DNA of 64,000 nt from the NCBI RefSeq assembly GCF_040869045.1, contig NC_090320.1:242668978-242732977 (forward strand), in the 5' to 3' direction. Positions 44,366 to 56,399 of this stretch are shown here, in pieces (the first letter of the stretch is position 1; every line of letters starts with the position of its first letter). The translations under genes were made by a program, and so were the position numbers. This stretch comes from Eurosta solidaginis. Taxonomy: Eukaryota; Arthropoda; Insecta; Diptera; Tephritidae. The notes beneath the pieces were generated by a model. The model saw nothing but the letters and a program-made list of their open reading frames with translations, was not told where the DNA came from and did not search any database.

Positions 44366-44474
44366 ACTAGGTTAGGCTAGGTTGAACTGGTCGGTCCATG
44401 AGGACCTTACATAGACTGATTGAGCCCGCAGTGTTACCAGAATTTTGTTTTAACGACCAATCTGAAAAACCCTA

Positions 44475-47400
44475 TCAAAAACCAGGACCTATATAATAAA
44501 ATAACTCCGTCCTTTTGGCAAATACTAGAAGCTTCCTAGGACTTAAGCCACTTGCTTCTTCTAGATCTGACAGCTGTATCACTCCTAATAGCTGGAGGCT
44601 TAGCCTGGCAAGTGCAGGGCACGAGCAAAGAACGTGCTCGAACGTTTCCTCCTCCAACCCGAACTTCCTACATCTGCTATCACTGACCAAGCCTAATTTA
44701 AAGGCATGTGACGCCAGAATGCAGTGTCCAGTCAGAATACCCGTGATGAGTCTACAGTCCTATCTTTTTAATGATAGAAGCAACTTTGTTAGTATAAGGT
44801 TGTAAGACCTACACATCATCTTCGAACTTTACAGCCCCGCGCTTGAACCCACGCCTTTCCTGCTTGGTCGATCATGTGCACCTCTCGCCTTCGCTTAATT
44901 TCGCCCAGTATAATTGGGACGTCTACGGAGCAAGCTTCAAGAGATGTGCCCCTTTTAGCTAGTTCGTCCGCTTTTTCATTCCCATCTATTCCCATATGCC
45001 CTGGGACCCAATATAGATGTATGCTTCTCCCTGTCCCGATTCTCTCCAGAGACTGCTTACACTCTAATACGCATTTAAATGCTGTGCTATGCTAGATTAT
45101 TGCCTTATCTCCGGATTCTTATTTCCGGATCAGCACAGTATACCACAGACTCTACTCCTTCCAATACTTTGGAACCATCTGTCGCCTCGTCCGCCATTTG
45201 CGCACCCTTGCGCAAACCGTCCAACTGTATTGGGGCACCGAGCCTGGTTGCGGTTGTTAATGCTATGCTACCAGGTCTACAGGTGGAATGCGCAGAACGG
45301 CATACAGTGCAGCCGTCGGGGTTGTTTTCAGGCCTCCCGTAATGCTAAGCATCAATAGTCTGCATACCCCCTATAATTTTTTGAGGTATGTGGTTTTTTG
45401 TGTGGCTTTCCACCAAACAAGAACTCCATAGTATAGAATAGGGCTTACAATCGCTGTAAAAAGCCAATGAGAAAGAGAGGGCGATAAGCCCCACGTACAC
45501 CCCAGCATTCTTTTACATGCATAGATTGCCGTTGAGGCCTTCTTGACCCTCTCCTCCACGTTGAGCTTCCATGACAGCTTACTGTCTAGTATGATTCCTA
45601 GATATTTTGTGCAAGGTTTCTCCTGTAAGGTCACCCCTCCTAACTTAGGCTGGTCCAATTTGGGACCTTGTACCTCTTTGTAAACAAGACCATATCCGTC
45701 TTCTCCGCTTTGACTTTCAACCCGACATTAGATGCCCAGGTATGAATATCCCGAAGCGCCCGATCCATCAAAGAATAAATCGTTGGAAGGCACTTTCCAC
45801 TTACGACAATTGCAACGTCATCTACGTAAGCTGTAAGTTTTACGAGTCCCTCATCGAATCGCCTGAGCAGTTGGTTGATGACCAGCGTTCACAGAAGAGG
45901 TGATAGCATCCCTCCCTGCGGCGTGCCCCCGTCCAATGATTTCGTGGCCTCGTACAATCCCCATTGTGATGTAATCTTCCTGCAATTTAACATGCAGCCG
46001 ATCCATCTAATTAAGGCGTGATGTACTTTAATGTAATTAAGACCATCCATAATGGCCCATTTAGAAACATTATTGAAAGCCCCGGCAATGTCCAAGAATA
46101 CTCCTAGAGCATACTCCCTATATTCCAGGGATTTCTCTATGCTTATTACCACCCTATGCAATGCGGTATGTACCGACTTGCCTTTGGTGTACGCCTGCTG
46201 TGTTGTGGAGAGCAGCTTTTAATCCACGTTGGAATATATGTACACATCTATCAGCCTCTCATCGGTTTTGAGCAGAAATGATGTTAAGCTAATGGGTCTA
46301 TAGTCTTTGCGATACATGTGACCGATCTTCCCCGCCATTGGTAGGAAAGCTACACGAGCAGTTCTCCAAGAGTGCAGTACATGATTCAGCCTCAATATAC
46401 CGTCTGGGCCCGGCGATTTAAACTTAGAAAACGTTTTCACTGCCCATTAGATCTTGGTATCGGTCACCAAGCCCGGCACTACCCGCTCCGTGATCGAAGT
46501 GTGAGTGATGTCTGCTGGCTGCTCTAAATCGTCTTCCGATGGGATATGTGTGTCGAGAAGCACCTCAAGGGATTCCTCACTATTACGTGACCATTCCCCG
46601 TTCTCTTTCTTTATTAGTCCCTGGACTAGGTTCCTTTTGCTAGGACTTTTTTCAACCGTGCTGTTTCGCTGGAGCACTCTATGTCCGTACAGAAACTTTT
46701 CCATGAGATACTCTTCGCCCTGGAAATTTCACGCTTGTAGATGCTCAGTAGATCCCTGTACTCGTCCCGATACGCTTCGCTTTCCGCGGTCTTTGCGAGC
46801 TTAAATATTTCTTTTACTTGTCCCACCAGACTCAGCTCGTTGATCCACCATGACGGCTTTGCTTTTCCTCTGAATCTTCTTATAGGGCAAGCTTTGTTAT
46901 ACGCAGTCATAAGCGTCCTTGTTAGGAATTCATTCGCCTCCTCCAGTTCATCCACATTGGCAACCTTTTTGGGTTGTCCCAGTTTTGTTTCTACATGTTT
47001 TTGGAATTTAGTCCAGTTCATTGACCTAGGGTTTCTAAAGGTGCCTCCCTGCTCTACCCTCTTTAGGGGGATGCTGAAGCTGATATACGCATGGTCGGAG
47101 AAGGATGGTCTATCAAGAACCATCCAATCATACCTTGATATATCACGCTCGGAGCTCAATGTAATATCTAGAGCATTGCTGGATGTTAGACCAATGTATG
47201 TTGGGACATTTCCCCTGTTGGCTATCTGCAAATTGGTTTGCAGGATGTAACAAAATAGAGATTCGCCTCTCTCGTTCGTATCTACTCCTCCCCACGCATT
47301 GTGGTGCGCATTTGCATCTGCGCCTATGACCAACCGCCCTTTGCGCCCTTCTTCCTGTACTAGCCTTTTGCACTCCCTCGGTGGAACCTCCGCAGCATGG

Positions 47401-47804
47401 GCCATGTAGCAGGACGCCAGGATAAATGTCTGCTTATTCTTTTGCTCAACGTCCACCGCTACGAGGTCCTCAGTGGTGTAATTAGGCAGCATATATGAAT
47501 GCAGCTGTTTCCTTACCATTACTACAGCTCGCACCCGTCCTTGCGCCTGCGCGTAGTAAACGCCAAACCCGCGCGAGCCAAGTCCAGAAATCTTTCCTCC
47601 CGATGAGAGCCACGGCTTCTGGATCAGCGCCTCGTCAAACGAACCCTCCTCAAGGGTTAGGAGGAGTTCGCTCGACGCCACTTTACTGTTTTGGAGGTTG
47701 ATCTGTAGGACTCGCAGCACCATTGGGCTGTTTGTCCCCCTGCAGCACCTTCGTCGTGACGTCGTCGTCCTCCCCTTGCCCTTTTCGTTTAGAGTATTCG
47801 ACAC
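44475..47804 (-). pseudogene. LINE ORF2 (endonuclease, RT, RNase H), broken
   Basis: The endonuclease with linker forms a 392-codon frame (46626-47804): VLRVLQINLQNSKVASSEL, GADANAHHNAW, DTNERGESL and SFSDHAYISF. RT pieces follow: FKSPGPDGI and KDYRPISLTSFLLKT (46219-46440), FLDIAGAFNNV and GTPQGGMLSPLL (45889-46161), AYVDDVAI with the catalytic pair (about 45820), KYLGIILDSKLSWKLN (45371-45658). RNase H includes WVPGHMGIDGNEKADELAKR (about 44930-45010). The tail FEHVLCSCPALARL (near 44640) has a Cys-His-like end. Several stops and shifts break the frame. Confidence 0.85.
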
Positions 47805-48006
47805 CCCCTTCAGCCTCTCGTAACTGTTGTGCCGGGTGTTCCTCTGTGCGAGTCACAGCACCTTTTGGCGTTTGGTCCTCTTCTAACACCTTCGTGGTGA
47901 CGTCAGGGACCTAAACCTGTCTTTTTGCCCTTAGGCTTTTGAGGTCCTTTTCAACCTCTAGCGTGTTAGGATTTTTATCCTCGGGACTCCTTTTCCTCAG
48001 TCGCAT

Positions 48007-49183
48007 TTAAATTTTGCCAGTGCCAAAGGACATTTTGCCAAGCTGCGTGTACAAAATATCCTCCGCCTGCTTGTTTATTTGGAAGATGTAGAACTGACCT
48101 TCCGCGGTAGGTCGAGATACAGTAAGTACCTTCCAATTCTGTGTCGGTATGTTCGGATTCTGATTCTGCCGAAGTCTCAGTGTATCCTCCGACTTCATCA
48201 CGCATGGTATCCATACCTTAACTCTTGGTACCGTAGGGATTTGCGCTTTATCCACCACCTCAAACCGCGCGTTCGTGCCTTGCCTTCGGAGGTTTGGAAC
48301 CACTTCCTCCAGCCACCGCAAGCTCGCGATATTGTCGCACGGTATCATCTTCACACCATTATACCATCCCCCAGAATCAAAGGTTGGAAGGGGCTTATTT
48401 GGTAGTTCCCGCATCATCCTAAGCATTAAGCTAATAAGTTCCCTTTCTACAGATCTCCACCTTTCAGTAGTCATCTGTCCGAAAGGACTGCTACGATCAA
48501 CCAGCGCCACAGTCAGTGACTGCTGTGCCACATCACTCATCTTCTCGGGACAAGCCGGAGGCTTAGTGTTATCGCCCTTTGGCACCTCCGAGAAAGCCGG
48601 AGCCTTAACCTTTAGCACCTCCGAGAAAGCCGGAGTCTTAGCGTCATCTCCCTTTGGCTTATCTCCTACTTCCGTAGTTGGAACTTCCCTCTGACTCGCA
48701 TCTTTCGAGGTAGTTGCTACCTCGCTATTGGGGCCCATCTGTCTTACAGCTTTCAGCCTACTTGTCTTGTCTATGCGACTGTCCTGCCTCGCGGCTCTAG
48801 GACTGGATCCTTTCTGCCTCTTGAAAGCAGGCTTGTCGCCTTCCGCCGAACGTTGCCTCTTTATTCTGCCATTCGAAGCTTCTTCCTCCTCGTACCGGTT
48901 GCAGAACCGAGGGTATCTCGCAGCAAACCTTTTGAACTGCCTTCGACCTACCTCAACCGGCTCATGGGCCCATTCAAAGCGCTCGATCTCCACTTCTGTT
49001 GGGTCCACCACTGCTCCCAAGCGTTATACAATACTTAGTGCTGCACGATACTGCGAGAGGGCTCTTTTACTTCCTCTGCTCCGTACCCTTCTCCACTCTT
49101 CTACTCCGTTTTCATTTGTGTGCTCCTCCAACACGGAGTTCATTGAATCAGTACTACTCTCGCTCCTCTTATCATTGTCCTAA
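48007..49183 (-). pseudogene. LINE ORF1 (Gag-like), interrupted
   Basis: Homologous to the intact frame at 23646-25250. The main open part (48007-49020, minus) covers VVDPTEVEIERFEWAHEPV to the ordered domain PTFDSGGWYNGVKMI and VKVWIPCVM. The N-terminal Ser/Asp-rich part (to about 49183) is in another frame, and the C-terminal part (47683-47960) in a third. Confidence 0.8.
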
Positions 49184-49455
49184 TTACATACTTCCCGAGG
49201 TGGCCCGGTATCGAGGAGGCCCCGTTCTAATACAGCCGAATTTATCCCCTGCATGCAAATCGCCCAATAGGCACGGTCCGCATAACACCCTGGCCTAGGG
49301 GGTTGGCAGTTCTTGGTCACCGACATCCCGCCGCCCTCCTATGAGGCGAAACGGGGTAGATGTCAGTCCTAAACAGCTCCGCCTCATAGTCAGGCGCTAT
49401 GGAGTTCGGCTAAGCCCTCACACCAACGACAAGGTGCCTACCCTAGTGAGGGAAT

Positions 49456-49831
49456 TTTTATACTAACAACATAATTGAGACATTCTGTCTATATATTAAT
49501 TTGTGTGTTATGTAGATTTCTTTTTGTAAATTTCCTTTTTTAATTTCCGATGTTATCCTCATGAATTCTTAAATATTAAGTATAAATTGAATACATACAC
49601 CATCTAACAAAACAAACAAACTACCAATATTTTGGGAAAACTTTTGACTATTTTTCATACTTTTGTATAACATTCCTTAGTGTTGTGAATGTAGTGATCC
49701 TGCCCTATAAATTATCGATAACTCTGACAGCATCGCATTTCAAATGTTTCCCAAATAGTTCGCTAATCGAATTCTAACCAGTTCTCTAATCTATTTTTCG
49801 ATTAGAAGTGCACTAGAGAACGTCAGATACT
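49456..49831. other. AT-rich spacer
   Basis: No gene or repeat recognised. Confidence 0.45.
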
Positions 49832-50095
49832 ATGCTGGGTTAGTAGTAGCGCGCTCCGCCAAACACATTGAAGGCAAAGCAACATCAACAACCAATCAAT
49901 TGGAAAACAAGTTCTTGTAAGCGTGACTGCACCTAAGCAATAGTTTTGCAAACACCCTGAGTGTATTTCTGTCGGCAATATACATCTGGGTTCCGTCCCT
50001 CCAATTTGTAGGAGAAATTAAAACCAAGCACAACGGCAATTGGAAGCGAAGTTTAGGCTTAAATTTCCTTGAAGGTAAAACGCGAAAAGTATTTT
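49832..50095 (+). mobile_element. Old, diverged tRNA-derived SINE
   Basis: It keeps GTAGCGCGCTCCGCC-like and GGCAAAGCAACATCAA words, GAGTGTATTTCTG, CCAATTTGTAGG and AATTGGAAGCGAAG in the order of the SINE at 13809. The B box is deleted, so it cannot be transcribed from its own promoter. Confidence 0.7.
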
Positions 50096-50700
50096 TTTAA
50101 TAGAGGCACCGCTTTCCGAGGGTTGTTTTTTAAAAGCGCGATCAGTGCGACATCCAGCGATACCTATTGCCAATGTAAAATACTATTTTGGTAAAATATC
50201 GCCACTTCAAAGGCCCTGGAAAACTTGCCATATTCATATCGCCCAATACGTAACCATATTTTTACTTAATCATTAATAAATGAATATTGGCATCGCTTAT
50301 TGCTGCCTTAATATAAAAAATGTCATAACTTCATAAAAGATAAAATACGAAAAATTTCAAACGAAAAACACAATCCCCGAAATGTGAATAAATTCACCAA
50401 CGCAAAAATTTATTTTTATTTAATTTATATTTATGTAACTAATTGGTTGGCTATGGTATCGTTATGACTAAGGCGTTAGTCTATGCCTTCAATAACGGAG
50501 CAAATTGACTTCAATAGAATTCGTTGGATCAGCTTTTTTAAACGCAGTTTGCCAGGGGCTTAAAGCAGTTTTGTTTTCATCTTATGATCTATTCATACAC
50601 GAGGGAACTTTAAAAATCAAAGTTTGGTCTCACAACTTAATTCATTTACATGCGTCACACTTTCATTGAATTCAATAAAAAGTATTTATTTTCATAATTA
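50096..50700. other. AT-rich stretch downstream of the secreted-protein gene
   Basis: No gene seen. Nothing repeated elsewhere in the window was noticed. Confidence 0.45.
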
Positions 50701-50706
50701 TAACAA

Positions 50707-50712
50707 TTTATT
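50707..50712 (-). terminator. Poly(A) signal of the secreted-protein gene
   Basis: AATAAA on the minus strand, about 135 bp after the stop codon at 50847. Confidence 0.5.
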
Positions 50713-50846
50713 TTTACATTATATGAGAAATAAATAAAATCAATTTGACTGCTGAGCGGAATATCACCATACCTCTACTGCTTTTTCGAAAACGCCGTTT
50801 CGAAATTCGGCGCTCAGTCGAGTTAGGGTGATAATACAATCAACAG

Positions 50847-51293
50847 TTAATTTATAGGAACACCCATTCTTCTCAAAAATACTTGAATTTCTGGAACGTC
50901 CGAATCTACTATTGGAACATTGCGAACTGGTGTTGTTTGTACTGCATTAAAGGGTGTAATCAACTTAATAACAGCTACAGACCGTAGAGAAGAATGATAA
51001 ATATCCTGCACAAAGCGTACTTGCGCTAGGTGATAACTTTTAACGAAGACATTCTGCGTACGTATATCCCTTTTGATACACTCATCTGTAATCACCAAAT
51101 CACGACTGACTAAGTACCCAATGCCAAGATAATAGACACGATGGAATATTTTTACTTTACCCTCAGGTGGGCGTTGCGGGCTTTCCCGTGTTGCTATATT
51201 TGTATTTTGGGTAACTCTACCAAATGCATGCGTATTGGTTAAAATGCAGATAAGCATAATAAACGGCAGAGCGAACTGATTTTGAAAATTCAT
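50847..51293 (-). CDS. Small secreted trypsin-like (inactive) protein
   Basis: A 148-codon frame starting MNFQNQFALPFIMLICILTN, a clear signal peptide with likely cleavage after THA (residue 23). The mature part has GYLVSRDLVITDECI near residue 57, recalling the serine-protease block around the catalytic His (G-x-L-x-S-x-x-x-V-x-T-A-A-H-C), but with Asp-Glu-Cys in place of Ala-His-Cys. SVAVIKLITPF near residue 105 recalls the block around the catalytic Asp (DIALLKL), with Asp replaced by Ser. The half with the catalytic Ser is absent. It is therefore probably a shortened, inactive S1-family relative, exported from the cell. Short degenerate S1 proteins occur among fly reproductive secretions, but the tissue is not shown here. 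A TATA box at a sensible distance and a poly(A) signal support a real single-exon gene. A missing downstream exon cannot be ruled out. Confidence 0.65.
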   Translation of the reverse strand: MNFQNQFALPFIMLICILTNTHAFGRVTQNTNIATRESPQRPPEGKVKIFHRVYYLGIGYLVSRDLVITDECIKRDIRTQNVFVKSYHLAQVRFVQDIYHSSLRSVAVIKLITPFNAVQTTPVRNVPIVDSDVPEIQVFLRRMGVPIN

Positions 51294-51359
51294 TTCAACT
51301 TGAAACTTTTTCTACCACTTTTAAAGAATAAAATACAGCGAGATTGATTTTGTGGGCGC

Positions 51360-51367
51360 TATTTATA
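51360..51367 (-). promoter_or_regulatory. TATA box of the secreted-protein gene
   Basis: TATAAATA on the minus strand, 67 bp upstream of the ATG. A start site near 51335-51340 (AATCAATCTC on the minus strand) would give a leader of about 45 bases. Confidence 0.65.
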
Positions 51368-51454
51368 CCTAATTCAGTCGAGTAAATAAAAAATAAGATT
51401 CCAGGAATTTTAAATAACAAAAATACATCTAAATTTAAGTTAAAGCTATACAAG

Positions 51455-52530
51455 GTAAATCTTATTATACTCAGCGTGCTTTTCACCCAGAGTGTATTAA
51501 CTTTAGTAACATAAGGGGCATAAGAGAACTGAAATAAACATGAAAATGCTGAGGATGAAAAAAGGTACTGATTTAGCCATGTCCACCCCCGTCCGTCCAT
51601 TTGTCGGTGCACACGATAACTTAAGTTCCTTTGCGTTCATCTCCCACCGCTATTAAAAATGAGGGAAATCGGATGGTAACCACGCCCACTTTTTACATGT
51701 ATAACATTTTGGAAAACACATAAAACCTGATTATTTAGAATGTTAAAATTTGATGTGTGAACTGATATTAAGACTCTTGATGTTTTTTGAAAATGGGCGT
51801 GGCACCGCCCTCTTGTGATAAGATCAAATTTACTAATATTATTAATAATAATTCAAAAACCGTTGAACGTGATAGGTTACAAAATTCGACAGAGAAGTTT
51901 CCTTTACTACAAAGAATGCTTCGAAGAAAAATTAAGGAAATCGGCGAAGGGCCAGGCCCAGTTTTATAATGGTGTTCCATTTTTCATGCGAAATTATAAC
52001 AAGGAAAAAGGAAAAAAAAATAAATTTTTGAAAATGGGCGTGGTACCACCCTTTCTATGACCAATCTATTTTCTATGTTTCGGGAGCCATAACTCGAAGA
52101 AAAATTAACGGATCGTAATAACATTTGGTACACATATTTTCCTTATAGCAGGAAATATTTCTAGGAAAATTGGACAGGACCGGTTAAAGACCACGCCCAA
52201 TTTTATATAAAAGATGTTTAAAAGCATCGTGGCTAGATTATGCTTATGCTTATATCTTAGCCAAAAATCGTTTTGTATCACTGATATTTCACTTTTCCAA
52301 GTTGTATTGTAAGAAGAAATTAGGAGACATTTTCTTTAATTTGCGGTGCCACGCCCCTATTCCGATCAAACATTACAAAATATTTCTAGAGCCTCAATAA
52401 AAAAAACAAATAAATCCCTCGTAACAAAATTCGAAAAATGTATTTATATGAAATGAACAGTACAATTCAAATTCACACTGAGTATATAAGATTCGGTTAC
52501 ACCCAAACCTAAACACCCTTACTTTGTTTT
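51455..52530 (-). repeat. Family 1 repeat, inverted diverged copy
   Basis: The end at 52478-52530, reverse complemented, reads AACAAAGTAAGG-like sequence with GTGTAACCGAATC and TATATACTCAGTGTG. The other end near 51462-51500 has TATACTCAGCGTGCTTTTC. Inside are AAATGGGCGTGGCACC and TTCTATGTTTCGGGAGCC. It begins about 100 bp upstream of the secreted-protein gene promoter. Confidence 0.65.
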
Positions 52531-53935
52531 TGTGTATCTTTCTTTTAATTAGCTGAACAAACATATTTTGTTCTATCAAAATAACAAATAAAGCTACATA
52601 CATATCTACTGATATTCTAGCCAAATGAAATGACGCATTTTGCAATACTTTTTCAAAACAAAATTTGTTTGTTTATGTACATATGGGCGAATCCCAAAAT
52701 ATGTCCATCACGAACCGAAAATCAAAAGTGGTCACACTTTATTTCTATCACTTGGGATTAAAGGTCAAATATGTGCATGATGTGGAAATCAAATAGTTGA
52801 TCCTTTCCCCCTCATTATAGACAGCGAAACATTATTTCAAAGAAACGCCTCATCGATTTTAGAAATCTGGATGTTTTACTAACAAAATATAACGTCCTTT
52901 CTTTATATTGTTGCGCTGTTAAACCCAGATCTATATTTTTGCTTTTAATAAAATTTTGTCTAGACTTCTGTTGATCCATATATTCTATTTAGCATTAAAT
53001 AAACTTTGGTAAACGGAGATTTGATAATTGGGTCCTGTCCTTATCCTTATTATTTTGCTAGTAAGCAAACGTCGACTTGAAATTAAAGAAGCCTTCAGAT
53101 GTTAAATAGGTCTGTTTACTAAATTTTTTTATTGGTGTCTAAAATTTGTCCAGTCCATTAACTCTCTTCCATTAGTTGATCCATATATTGGCCGATAACT
53201 TTATTTTTATTTAGCCAACGAACAAAACTTATATGTTTCAGAAAGAGAGCATTTGGTGTTAATTGATTCTCGGAGATGTTAGAGAAATATTACAAAATAT
53301 GGCGAAAATTAGAATTGTTGTATCTCTTTTTTAATTTGAGGAATAATGTAGGTTTTATTGCTTTATTCAACAATTTCATATGAAGACGCAAAAGGAAAAA
53401 GTACAAACTATTTTGCATTTTTCTTGTGAATCTTATCTGCTTGAAAATATTTATATATATGGCCCTTTAAAGTTTTGATTTATTTTGTACTTTTGTTCTA
53501 TTTCTTCTATAAAACTAACATTTGATGACCTAAAAATGTAAAGAAGAATAAACAGAGGGAAAGCTATACGTTTCCGCTTATGAAAATGGGGTTTTGGCCC
53601 TTAGTCTGGACTTTGAGAGCGTAATCAAAATTACAGGTAAGCAGTTTGGTTTACTCTACGAGCCCTAAAACTTGATATCTCGCAAATTCAATGAGAAAAA
53701 TTGTCGCATCCGTTATGTGGCGTTCGTAACCTTACGCGTTTTAAAAAGATATTTCAGATTTCGCAAATATACGGGCATTGGGTCTTTATTTCACCTCCTG
53801 TCTCTCATTTAAGGAATGTAATATTTCCCCTTAGCTTCTTTAAATTTTGCATACTTTCACAAGCATTAAAGAATTACTTCTATTCCTGGCCGCTTTTGAA
53901 CCTCTTCATATATGGTCATCTTCATATGTAAAAAA
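52531..53935. other. Intergenic stretch, no gene seen
   Basis: No domain-bearing frame. AT-rich, no obvious inverted or tandem structure. Confidence 0.5.
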
Positions 53936-54200
53936 CACGTGTCACAGCATTTCTGGCTGCGATGGACTCCTAAACTACTGAACCGATTTTGAATTTGTTT
54001 TGCACCCCGTGTGTAGTTTGATCTAGCTTGAGAGATAGGATAGGTTATATCTCAGTTTATAGTCGCAATATTATTTTATTGCAAAATTTGAGAGATAGGA
54101 TAGGTTTATAGTCGCAATCTTATTTTATTGCAAAATTTTTTTATTTGTTTATACGTAATAATAAAATGTTACGTACACGCAGTGACACACCTCTTTTCAG
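53936..54200 (+). mobile_element. Helitron-like internal fragment with a short duplication
   Basis: ATGGACTCCTAAACTACTGA and CCGATTTTGAATTTGTTTTG look like Helitron-type repeat sequence. GAGAGATAGGATAGGTT and GTCGCAATATTATTTTATTG recur with a shift of about 57 bp (from 54031 to 54088). No Helitron ends were found here. Confidence 0.35.
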
Positions 54201-54237
54201 TTGGTATGGATATGTTTGTGCACGTGCTTATTTAACT

Positions 54238-54313
54238 TTACAAATGTCTTAATGCCTCAAAACGCGGGCCCTCTCAGGAACCCCGGTCCCCTCTCGCCGG
54301 CCCTGGTGATGTG

Positions 54314-54346
<33 letters not shown>

Positions 54347-55112
54347 CCCGGGTCGATTTGTGGGGAGGCAAAAAAATCGCCCATTGCTCTGTGAAAATCA
54401 TATTCTAGGGATCAAAATAAGAAACTTTGCCGAAGGAACCATACCCCTAAAACGAACTCTGATGTCCCCCCCTCCCCCCTTTGGGTCGAACTTTTGGGTA
54501 GGGACAATTTCAATTCTACCTGCCTGTGTCTTGTTGTGGCTTAAAAAAACAACACAAGCAATTTTACGATCTGCAATTGTGTCACAGTGATACCTTAATT
54601 TTTTAAAACGGTTGAATAAAAAACCAACACAACTATGTTTACGACATGCAAATGCATCACAGTGATGCCTTGGTTTTAAAAGAGGGTTGTAAAAACGCTA
54701 ATTTCTAATATTTTTTTTTTAATTTCCTTTCTATTACTAAGTTAAATTAATTTTTTCATTTACATATGTTCAGACCAAATAAATTTCTAAAGAGAAAAAT
54801 AAACTCCAAAAAGAAAAAAACATAGGCATTTCAAAGTGGGATTTTTCAAAATTTGCCCCTACGACCCAAAGGGGGGGGGGGGGGGGGGGGGACATCAGAA
54901 TTCGTTTTAGAGGTATGGTTCCTTCGGCAAAGTTTCTTATTTTGATCCCTAGAACATGATTTTCACAGAGCAATGGGCGATTTTTTTTTCTCCCCACAAA
55001 TCGACCCGGCCAAATATATATATATATATATAGCACATCACCAGGGCCGGCGAGAGGGCACGAGGGTGTCTGAGGGGCCCGTGTTTTGAGGCACTAAGAC
55101 ATTTTTTTTAAT
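54238..55112. mobile_element. Foldback element with GC-rich arms and (TA)n tracts
   Basis: Left arm (54238-54530) and right arm (54840-55112) are inverted copies. Both carry AATGCCTCAAAACGCGGGCC or its near-match, CGCCGGCCCTGGTGATGTGC, a (TA)n run (54314-54344; 55014-55031) and ACTTTGCCGAAGGAACCAT. The loop holds two related units of about 76 bp (TTTACGA, then GTCACAGTGATACCTT and ATCACAGTGATGCCTT). A G-run is expanded in the right arm (54878-54892). Both arms have open frames of similar sequence simply because they are copies of each other. Confidence 0.75.
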
Positions 55113-55219
55113 TCAGGAGAGTCTTTAGTTGTTCCATGTGCAATTTTTAAGCCGAATTTCAAAAGTAACGAATATCTGCATTTCGTTTTAATATTATAGT
55201 GAAGTGTGAAAAATAAAAA

Positions 55220-55735
55220 TCTATATATATTAAAAGAAAGGCTAAAATGTGTGAGTTGGTCCCCGGTGTTTGAAGAGATGCGTCGGTCGATTTTGTTCAA
55301 ACATACCTATTTACATACGTCCTATTCGATTTGCCTGAAATTTGGTATATAAATTTGCCTATATTAGTAATATTAGTATTTACGATCCCTTTTTCCGGGA
55401 AGTAGACCAGAGACGGTCTGGGACTGAGACTCGGAGTGGGAGTGGGACTTTGACTGGAACAAAATACATACCACCCTCTAGGACAGGCAATAAGGGATGA
55501 AGAAGAATGAGAAGAACTTGAGAGAAGAGAAAAGAGAGAAGGATAAGGAGACTGAGAAAGAGATAGAATGAGACGAAGATGGAGATAGATGAAGCGAAAA
55601 AGGCGGAGGGGGAGTGAATAAAAGGATTAGGAAAAAGTGAAGAGGGCGGGAGGCAGATTAAGACGGAAAAAGCTTATTAAAATGTATGCAGATAGGCCAA
55701 ATTTAGGGCAGGACAACGTCTGCCGGTTCTTCTAG
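55220..55735 (+). mobile_element. Non-autonomous Helitron
   Basis: It starts TCTATATATATTAAAAG after an A, and ends TTCTAG before a T, the A/T target rule of Helitrons. A hairpin GGCAG...CTGCC (55707-55711 with 55720-55724) lies 7 bp before the terminal CTAG, as expected. No helicase is encoded. The middle has GGGACTGAGACTCGGAGTGG and a GAGA-rich tract. Confidence 0.8.
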
Positions 55736-56395
55736 TATATGTATATGTACTTATATTTTTAAGGTACCCACAATTATTGCTTCAAATATTTGTAATATCC
55801 ACTTAGTCCGCTGCTCTTATGCAGGTTGAAATGTATGCGAATGTTGGGCCCGTTACCATGGAATTGCCCATATGTATTTGCAAAGTTGAATTGCGTTATT
55901 AAGTTGACATGTGAACATACAAAGGGAACACTTAATTAGCTTTATCTGTTTTCAAGCTGGTGATATGCCGTCGTACACCGCTACAAAACCACAGTTCGAA
56001 GCAACTAAATTTTGAGCAAAAACAATTACAACATAAGTCATGTCAGCCCAATCAAGATCTTCCCTTAAGTATTGATGAAACGTTATTTTGTTATGAATTT
56101 AAATGTCTGTTCATCTTTCACATACTCGTAAAACTAGCCAGTACCCGCGTGTCAGTCCGCACGAAGAAAATACAATATAAAACTAATGCGATATATGTAC
56201 CCATATATGATCTTGAAAACTGCACCGAGACTATCCAGGAAATAATCTTTGAATAGTCCCAACAAATCGCGAAATGTTCGCAGTCGCGGAAATAACCACA
56301 CAGTGGTAATTAGAAGGAATGACATGATGGATATTTTAAAAAGGTAGGCTCCAATACTCCCCAGATATACTTTTTGTAAATTATTTTGAAATAGC
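55736..56395. other. Intergenic stretch, no gene supported
   Basis: A 98-codon frame (55960-56256) has no recognised domain, signal or promoter and is not annotated as a gene. Confidence 0.4.
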
Positions 56396-56399
56396 TCCA

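Larger units (their letters stand above)
44366..49455 (-). mobile_element. LOA-like LINE, copy B, near full length
   Basis: On the minus strand it runs from a GC-rich 5' region (about 49455) through ORF1, endonuclease, RT and RNase H to the 3' end CAACCTAGCCTAACCTAG near 44366. Presence of RNase H after RT, with this endonuclease type, points to the LOA/I-like side of the LINE tree. ORF1 and ORF2 carry stops and shifts, so the copy is dead. Confidence 0.85.

Noticed and set aside
46741..47250. Plus-strand frames over copy B of the LOA-like LINE
   Set aside because: Shadows of the endonuclease and ORF1 on the minus strand; the same shadows occur over copy A.
54314..54344. (TA)n run as a promoter TATA region
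   Set aside because: It is part of the foldback arm and is mirrored at 55014-55031.
55960..56256. 98-codon frame
   Set aside because: No signal, domain, promoter or repeat relation; too weak for a gene call.
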